Part shown: piece after piece, positions 60,427-64,000 of the stretch | How the letters are laid out: every line of letters starts with the position of its first letter | Position numbering within the stretch: the stretch's first letter is position 1 | NCBI RefSeq assembly: GCF_005121165.3 | Contig: NZ_CP034413.3 | Span: 1,922,001 to 1,986,000 of the forward strand | Source of the DNA: Dysosmobacter welbionis | GTDB taxonomy: Bacteria > Bacillota > Clostridia > Oscillospirales > Oscillospiraceae | Reading direction: 5' to 3' | Length of the DNA: 64,000 nucleotides | Notes under the pieces: generated by a model | What the model was told of the DNA's origin: nothing | What the model saw: only the letters and a program-made list of their open reading frames with translations | Database searches by the model: none | Program-made: the position numbers and the translations under genes

Positions 60427-60864
60427 ATGAAAACAGTCACCATCTACACCGACGGCGCCTGCTCCGGCAATCCGGGCCCCGGCGGCTGGGGCGCGATTTT
60501 GATGTACGGCCCCCACAGCCGGGAGCTCTCCGGCGGAGAGGCCGCCACCACCAACAACCGCATGGAGCTCACCGCCGTGATCCAAGCACTGTCCCTGCTG
60601 AAGGAGCCCTGCATCGTGGACCTCTGGTCCGATTCCAAATATGTGATCGATGGGCTGGAGAAGGGCTGGGCCAAAGGCTGGAAGGCTAGGGGCTGGAAAA
60701 AAGCTGACAAGAAGCCCGCCCTGAATCCGGATCTCTGGGACAGGCTGCTGTCCCTGACAGAGGTTCATTCCATCCGTTACCATTGGGTCAAGGGCCACGC
60801 GGAGAATGCGTACAACAACCGCTGTGATGAGCTGGCGGTGGCGGAGAGCCAGAAATACAAGTAG
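60427..60864 (+). CDS. rnhA: Ribonuclease HI
   Basis: RNase HI removes RNA from RNA-DNA hybrids. The 145 residues carry the DEDD catalytic set: [16 protein letters not shown] (Asp), NNRMELTAV (Glu), [12 protein letters not shown] (Asp) and the last Asp in [11 protein letters not shown], with the basic handle [18 protein letters not shown]. The ATG at 60427 has AAAGGA 8 nt upstream; an ATG one codon earlier is also possible. A partial copy of its 3' end lies at 61005-61055. Confidence 0.96.
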   Translation: MKTVTIYTDGACSGNPGPGGWGAILMYGPHSRELSGGEAATTNNRMELTAVIQALSLLKEPCIVDLWSDSKYVIDGLEKGWAKGWKARGWKKADKKPALNPDLWDRLLSLTEVHSIRYHWVKGHAENAYNNRCDELAVAESQKYK

Positions 60865-60949
60865 TATGTCTTCTGTACCCCGCAGAACGGGGCAGGCGCC
60901 GTACAAGCGGTTCGACGACGGCAAAGCCACGGCGGAGTCGGAATTTCCT

Positions 60950-61000
60950 CTCGCCGGGCAAATCAAAAAAATAGGTCCCCCACCGGCTCTGCCGGGCGAG
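60950..61000. repeat. Long stem-loop downstream of rnhA
   Basis: CTCGCCGGGCA (60950-60960) and TGCCGGGCGAG (60990-61000) form an 11-bp inverted repeat with one mismatch around an A-rich, C-rich loop. Together with CCCCGCAGAACGGGG near 60882 it gives this gene-free stretch the look of an interspersed repeat. I see no ORF in it. Confidence 0.45.
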
Positions 61001-61004
61001 GGAC

Positions 61005-61055
61005 CATGCGGAGAGCGCATACAGCAACCACTGTGATGAGCTGGTGGCGGCCGGA
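61005..61055 (+). pseudogene. Remnant of an rnhA 3' end
   Basis: The segment matches the rnhA end at 60796-60846 in about 34 of the first 40 bases and codes AESAYSNHCDELVAAG beside the gene's [16 protein letters not shown]. It has no upstream catalytic part, so it is a partial, decayed copy. Confidence 0.7.
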
Positions 61056-61206
61056 GATCCTGATAGCCCCCGCTTCCTTCTCATGGGGAGAAAAAGTGAG
61101 AGAAACAGACCTATCTTCCAAAAAAAGACAAGTTTTTCTAAATTTTTCCGCTGTTTACGAAAACAGAAAAAAACATTCACAATCTGTTCATAAGAAAAAC
61201 ATAATT

Positions 61207-61325
61207 TAGAAAAAATTTTCGGATATCTTTATAATCAAGCAAAGGGTCCTCCCAAACCCGATGCGTTTTCTCCCTCCTAAAAACACACACAGCACAAAGG
61301 ACCGCCACATGGCGGTCCTTTGTGT
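61207..61325 (+). ncRNA. Possible small RNA with own promoter and terminator
   Basis: TAGAAA (61207-61212), 17 nt, TATAAT (61230-61235), then about 50 nt without a start codon and ribosome site, ending in the terminator at 61293-61324. The single-stranded stretch CTCCCTCCT (61270-61278) is complementary to Shine-Dalgarno sequences, a feature of C-rich regulatory RNAs. The alternative is a promoter-like A/T island with no product. Confidence 0.4.
61293..61324. terminator. Two-way terminator
   Basis: CACAAAGGACCGCCA-CA-TGGCGGTCCTTTGTG, 15 bp perfect, placed just after the stop of the leftward TIGR00300-type gene and at the end of the possible small RNA. Confidence 0.92.
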
Positions 61326-61327
61326 GT

Positions 61328-62419
61328 TTACGGCTGGATCAGCTCCTTGCTGAGATGGACGATGAAGTCCTGCACATTGGTGACGATGCCCCGGGCGGAG
61401 AGGCTTCCCCGGTCACTGAGTTTGTTCACGGCAAATTCTGAGATATCCACGCAGTAGAAATACACCTGCCGCACGGTTCCGTCTGCCAGCACCCGGTAGG
61501 AGGGGGTCATGTTTCCGGCGGCGATGGTGTGAAGGGCAGTGGCCATGCAGATCACCGTGGTGGCGGAGCGGATCTCTGCCCGCATGGCGTCCTGAGCGGC
61601 ATAGACGTCTGCCAGCACCGGCGGCAGAGGCCCGTCGTCCCGGATGGAGCCCGCCAGTATGTACGGGACGCCGTGCCGTTCGCAGGTGTGCAGAATGCCG
61701 TTTTCGATCTGCTCCGCTTTCAGAAAGGCGGGAATCGATCCGTGGAGCCGCACCCGGTTGATGGTGTCCAGATGGTTGTAGTGCCCGTTGGGCTGACTTT
61801 CCTGCGTGTAGATGTTCTGCCCCAGAGCAGTGTTGAGGTAGGCTGCCTCCAGATCATGGGTGGCCAGCGCGTTGCCCGCCAGCACGGCATGGACAAAGCC
61901 GCCTGCGATGAGCCGGGAGAAGGCGTTGCGTGCGTCGTGGTCAAAGGCGAAGGCGGGCCCCATCACCCAGACTACCTTGCCGTGGTCCCGTTCGTGGCGC
62001 AGCAGTTCATAGAGCTCGTCATAGTCCCGGGAAAAGGCGGTCTCCCGGGAGCGGCCCTGCCGGAAGGCAAACACATCTCTGGCAACCCGGCGCTCCCGGA
62101 AGCCGTCCGGGTGGACGAGGATCCCCTCCTCTCCCTGTTCTGTGCGGCCGACGGCCACCAGATCTCCCTGCCGCAGGCGGCGGAATTCCCGGACGTCGAT
62201 GCGGCCCCGATCCCACACGGCCACGCAGTCCATCCGGCTCTCCCGGGCCAGATGCCACTGCCCTGCGATTTTGAAGTATTCCGGAAAGATGCTCATGGCG
62301 TGGAAATTCTCCGGCGCCACGCCGTCCCGGGGCGCCGGGCGAAAGACGGCGTCCGGTGCGTTTTCCAGTGCGGGTGTGGAAAAGACCGGCGGAAAATAGG
62401 GGCGCAGCTGAAACGGCAT
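61328..62419 (-). CDS. TIGR00300-type ornithine cyclodeaminase-like protein (LOR/SDH domain)
   Basis: A 363-residue protein of the TIGR00300/LOR-SDH family, related to the C-terminal half of cyanobacterial ArgZ/AgrE and archaeal ornithine cyclodeaminases. Motifs are VVWVMGPAFAFDHDARNAFS, LIAGGFVHAVLAGNALATHD, GHYNHLDTINRVRLHGSI, YILAGSIRDDGPLPPVLADV and ATALHTIAAGNMTPSYR. It may convert ornithine to proline and ammonia with NAD, but that is inferred from relatives. The ATG at 62419 follows AAAGGAGG; the frame stays open upstream through the leader without homology. Confidence 0.8.
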   Translation of the reverse strand: MPFQLRPYFPPVFSTPALENAPDAVFRPAPRDGVAPENFHAMSIFPEYFKIAGQWHLARESRMDCVAVWDRGRIDVREFRRLRQGDLVAVGRTEQGEEGILVHPDGFRERRVARDVFAFRQGRSRETAFSRDYDELYELLRHERDHGKVVWVMGPAFAFDHDARNAFSRLIAGGFVHAVLAGNALATHDLEAAYLNTALGQNIYTQESQPNGHYNHLDTINRVRLHGSIPAFLKAEQIENGILHTCERHGVPYILAGSIRDDGPLPPVLADVYAAQDAMRAEIRSATTVICMATALHTIAAGNMTPSYRVLADGTVRQVYFYCVDISEFAVNKLSDRGSLSARGIVTNVQDFIVHLSKELIQP

Positions 62420-62580
62420 AATGGCGTTCCTCCTTTGAAAGATGGTGCCGCTGTTCCACCCGGATGCAGAGAAGAAAAGCCCGGGGACCGCTCCTCGCAA
62501 TACCTGCGGAGCAGTCTCCAGGCCCATCGGCATTCCCATCCGGCAAAAGGGCGCGGGAGGTTTGATTGCATTCAGAATAT
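62420..62580 (-). promoter_or_regulatory. Structured leader of the TIGR00300-type gene
   Basis: The minus-strand leader has a long hairpin (62519 to 62483; GGAGACTGCTCC with GGAGCGGTCCCC, one mismatch) followed by GGGCTTTTCTTCT, so it looks like an attenuator. It is enclosed by a CCGGATG/CATCCGG helix (62543-62537 with 62466-62460). CCTCC near 62558 could also pair with the GGAGG ribosome site. It fits no riboswitch class I can name. Confidence 0.5.
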
Positions 62581-62611
62581 CAGAATGCCGCCAAAAAAAC
62601 AAGGCCCTTTC

Positions 62612-62640
62612 TTGTAAATCCGGGCCGTCGGGTGTAGAAT
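62612..62640 (+). promoter_or_regulatory. nadE promoter
   Basis: TTGTAA (62612-62617), 17 nt, TAGAAT (62635-62640), 41 nt before the nadE start. Confidence 0.65.
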
Positions 62641-62680
62641 ATCCAACATACAGGTTTTTCCTTCAAGGAGGCTTTTCAAC

Positions 62681-64000
62681 ATGAGAGACGGTTTTATCTC
62701 CGTGGCCGCAGGCACCCCCAAAATCCGGGTGGCGGACTGCCGCTATAACGCGGAACAAATTTTTACCCTGATGCGGGAGGCGGACAAGCAGGGGGTGAAG
62801 GTGCTGGCTCTTCCGGAACTGTGCCTCACCGGCTACACCTGCGGAGATCTGTTCCTGCAGGACACGCTGCTCCGGGGCGCCGAGGAGGGCCTTCAGACCA
62901 TCCTGGAGGCTACAAGAAATCTGGAGATCGTGACGGCCCTTGGCCTGCCCGTGTGGGACAAATGGGACAACAAATTGTATAACTGTGCGGCTATTATACA
63001 AAAAGGAGAGATTTTGGGGCTGATTCCCAAGGTCTATCTGCCCAATTATGGGGAGTTTTATGAGCAGCGGTGGTTTGCATCCGGCAGCGGCGTGGAGCAC
63101 GGGATTGAGCTGTGCGGGCAGCATGTGAGTCTCTGTACGAACCAGACCTTTGCCTGCGACACCATGCCCAACTTGGTGATCGGCGTGGAGATCTGCGAGG
63201 ATCTGTGGGCCCCGGCGCCGCCCTCCGTGGAGCTGGCCCGGAAGGGCGCCACCGTGATTCTGAACCTCTCCGCATCCAATGAGCTGGTGGGCAAGGCGGA
63301 CTACCGCCGCTCCCTAGTGACAGGCCAGTCCGCCCGGCTGATGTGCGGTTATGTGTACGCGGATGCCGGAGAGGGAGAGTCCACCACCGATGTGGTGTTC
63401 ACCGGCCACAATATGATCGCGGAAAACGGTACCCTGCTGGCGGAGCGGCGGTTCGCCACCGGACTCACCGTCAGCGAGATCGATGTGGACCGGCTGATCC
63501 ATGACCGCCGCCGGACCAACACCTTCACCTTCGGCAAGGAGCCGCCGGAGATCTGGCGGTGCGGCTTCACGCTGCCGGTGGAGGAGACCCGGCTCACCCG
63601 GTACGTCTCCCCATCTCCTTTCGTGCCGGAGGATGCCGCGGGCCGGGCGGAGCGGTGTGAGGAGATCCTGCGGATCGCCTCCCTGGGTCTGAAGAAGCGG
63701 CTGGAGCACACCGGCGCCAAGACGGCGGTGGTGGGCCTCTCCGGCGGGCTGGACTCCACCCTGGCCCTGCTGATCACGGCCCTGGCCATGGGGATGCTGA
63801 ATCGGCCCGCCAGCGACATCGTGGCCGTCACCATGCCCTGCTTCGGCACCACTGCCCGGACGAAGTCCAACGCGGAGCTGCTGGCGGAGCGGATGGGTGC
63901 CACGCTGAAGATCATTGACATCTCCCAGGCGGTGCGGCGACATTTTACCGACATCGGACAGAACATGGAGAACCATGACGTCACCTTTGAAAACGGCCAG
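62681..64000 (+). CDS. nadE: Glutamine-dependent NAD+ synthetase (3' end cut off)
   Basis: The two-domain NAD synthetase; 440 codons are visible of a usual length near 640. The N-terminal nitrilase-like glutaminase has its Glu (VLALPELCLTGY), Lys (GLIPKVYLPNYGEFYEQRWF) and Cys (GVEICEDLWAP). The synthetase domain begins with the ATP loop VVGLSGGLDSTLALL near residue 350. It makes NAD from deamido-NAD using glutamine nitrogen. CAAGGAGG lies 9 nt before the ATG. The protein continues beyond the window. Confidence 0.97.
   Translation, partial: MRDGFISVAAGTPKIRVADCRYNAEQIFTLMREADKQGVKVLALPELCLTGYTCGDLFLQDTLLRGAEEGLQTILEATRNLEIVTALGLPVWDKWDNKLYNCAAIIQKGEILGLIPKVYLPNYGEFYEQRWFASGSGVEHGIELCGQHVSLCTNQTFACDTMPNLVIGVEICEDLWAPAPPSVELARKGATVILNLSASNELVGKADYRRSLVTGQSARLMCGYVYADAGEGESTTDVVFTGHNMIAENGTLLAERRFATGLTVSEIDVDRLIHDRRRTNTFTFGKEPPEIWRCGFTLPVEETRLTRYVSPSPFVPEDAAGRAERCEEILRIASLGLKKRLEHTGAKTAVVGLSGGLDSTLALLITALAMGMLNRPASDIVAVTMPCFGTTARTKSNAELLAERMGATLKIIDISQAVRRHFTDIGQNMENHDVTFENGQ

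Noticed and set aside
57886-61020. Open frame of about 1,040 codons on the strand opposite gyrA
   Set aside because: It is the antisense of a highly conserved gene, rich in Gly, His, Leu and Val as expected from GC-rich codon bias; no domain or ribosome site.
62443-62465. A fourth T-box (GGGTGGAACAGCGG) before the TIGR00300-type gene
   Set aside because: The core differs from TGGNACCGCG, no terminator follows and no stem I features are visible; kept only as an unnamed structured leader.

Overview
The window is 64 kb of a GC-rich (about 60% by eye) chromosome from a low-branching Firmicute, most likely a gut clostridium of the Oscillospiraceae type (Flavonifractor, Lawsonibacter, Oscillibacter or Dysosmobacter relatives). 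The basis is the replication-origin gene order, three T-box leaders, SLH-domain and LTA-synthase-like proteins, strong Shine-Dalgarno sites, frequent TTG/GTG starts and the typical gut-clostridial protein sequences. No species can be named from the sequence alone. Almost everything is chromosomal housekeeping. I see no prophage, integrase, transposase, CRISPR array, rRNA or tRNA.

Layout. 1-6 kb: 3'-truncated mnmE with an HxlR regulator and a divergent flavin reductase, an SLH protein, and pnp/rpsO on the minus strand. 6-10 kb: a self-regulated GntR-ABC transporter operon and an amidase. 10-16 kb: two unknown proteins, then an Ile-specific T-box leader driving two small zinc-ribbon genes and ileS. 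15.5-17.4 kb (minus): dnaC and a frameshifted dnaD. 17.6-33.8 kb (plus): zapA, U32 peptidase (rlhA-like), dut, maf, mreC, mreD, PBP2, GH13, parS-parA-parB-parS, serS, mscL, rsmG, a MinD-like ATPase and a methylglyoxal-synthase-like protein lacking key catalytic residues. 33.8-38 kb: a T-box (Asp specifier by alignment) driving hisS-orf-aspS. 38-42 kb: a GH3 lipoprotein, an AlaX-type editing gene (frameshifted) and msrA. 42-46.7 kb (minus): an LTA-synthase-like sulfatase, and glyS behind a Gly T-box, with its 3' end copied into three 206-bp tandem repeats. 46.8-49.9 kb (minus): jag, yidC, yidD, rnpA, rpmH. 50-60.9 kb (plus): dnaA, oriC, dnaN, yaaA, recF, a membrane protein, remB, a small membrane protein, gyrB, gyrA, rnhA. 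61-64 kb: a TIGR00300-type ornithine-cyclodeaminase-like gene with a structured leader, and 3'-truncated nadE.

How it fits together. The right third is the classic origin region, with the replication initiator, sliding clamp, gyrase and the rpmH-rnpA-yidC side operon diverging around it. The middle joins cell-wall elongation (MreC/MreD/PBP2) with chromosome segregation (ParAB and three perfect parS sites). Three aminoacyl-tRNA synthetase operons are each controlled by a T-box reading the matching uncharged tRNA.

Most notable points: (1) the 206-bp repeats at the end of glyS form a chain of open frames, each joined stop-to-start by TGATG; (2) several housekeeping genes (recF twice, dnaD, alaX, a small membrane protein) are broken by apparent one-base losses in short homopolymers, which looks like sequencing or assembly error; (3) a structured leader precedes the TIGR00300 gene and a possible small RNA ends in the terminator beside it; (4) a block of about 36 kb between rpsO and the LTA-synthase gene is transcribed mostly toward the origin, against replication.
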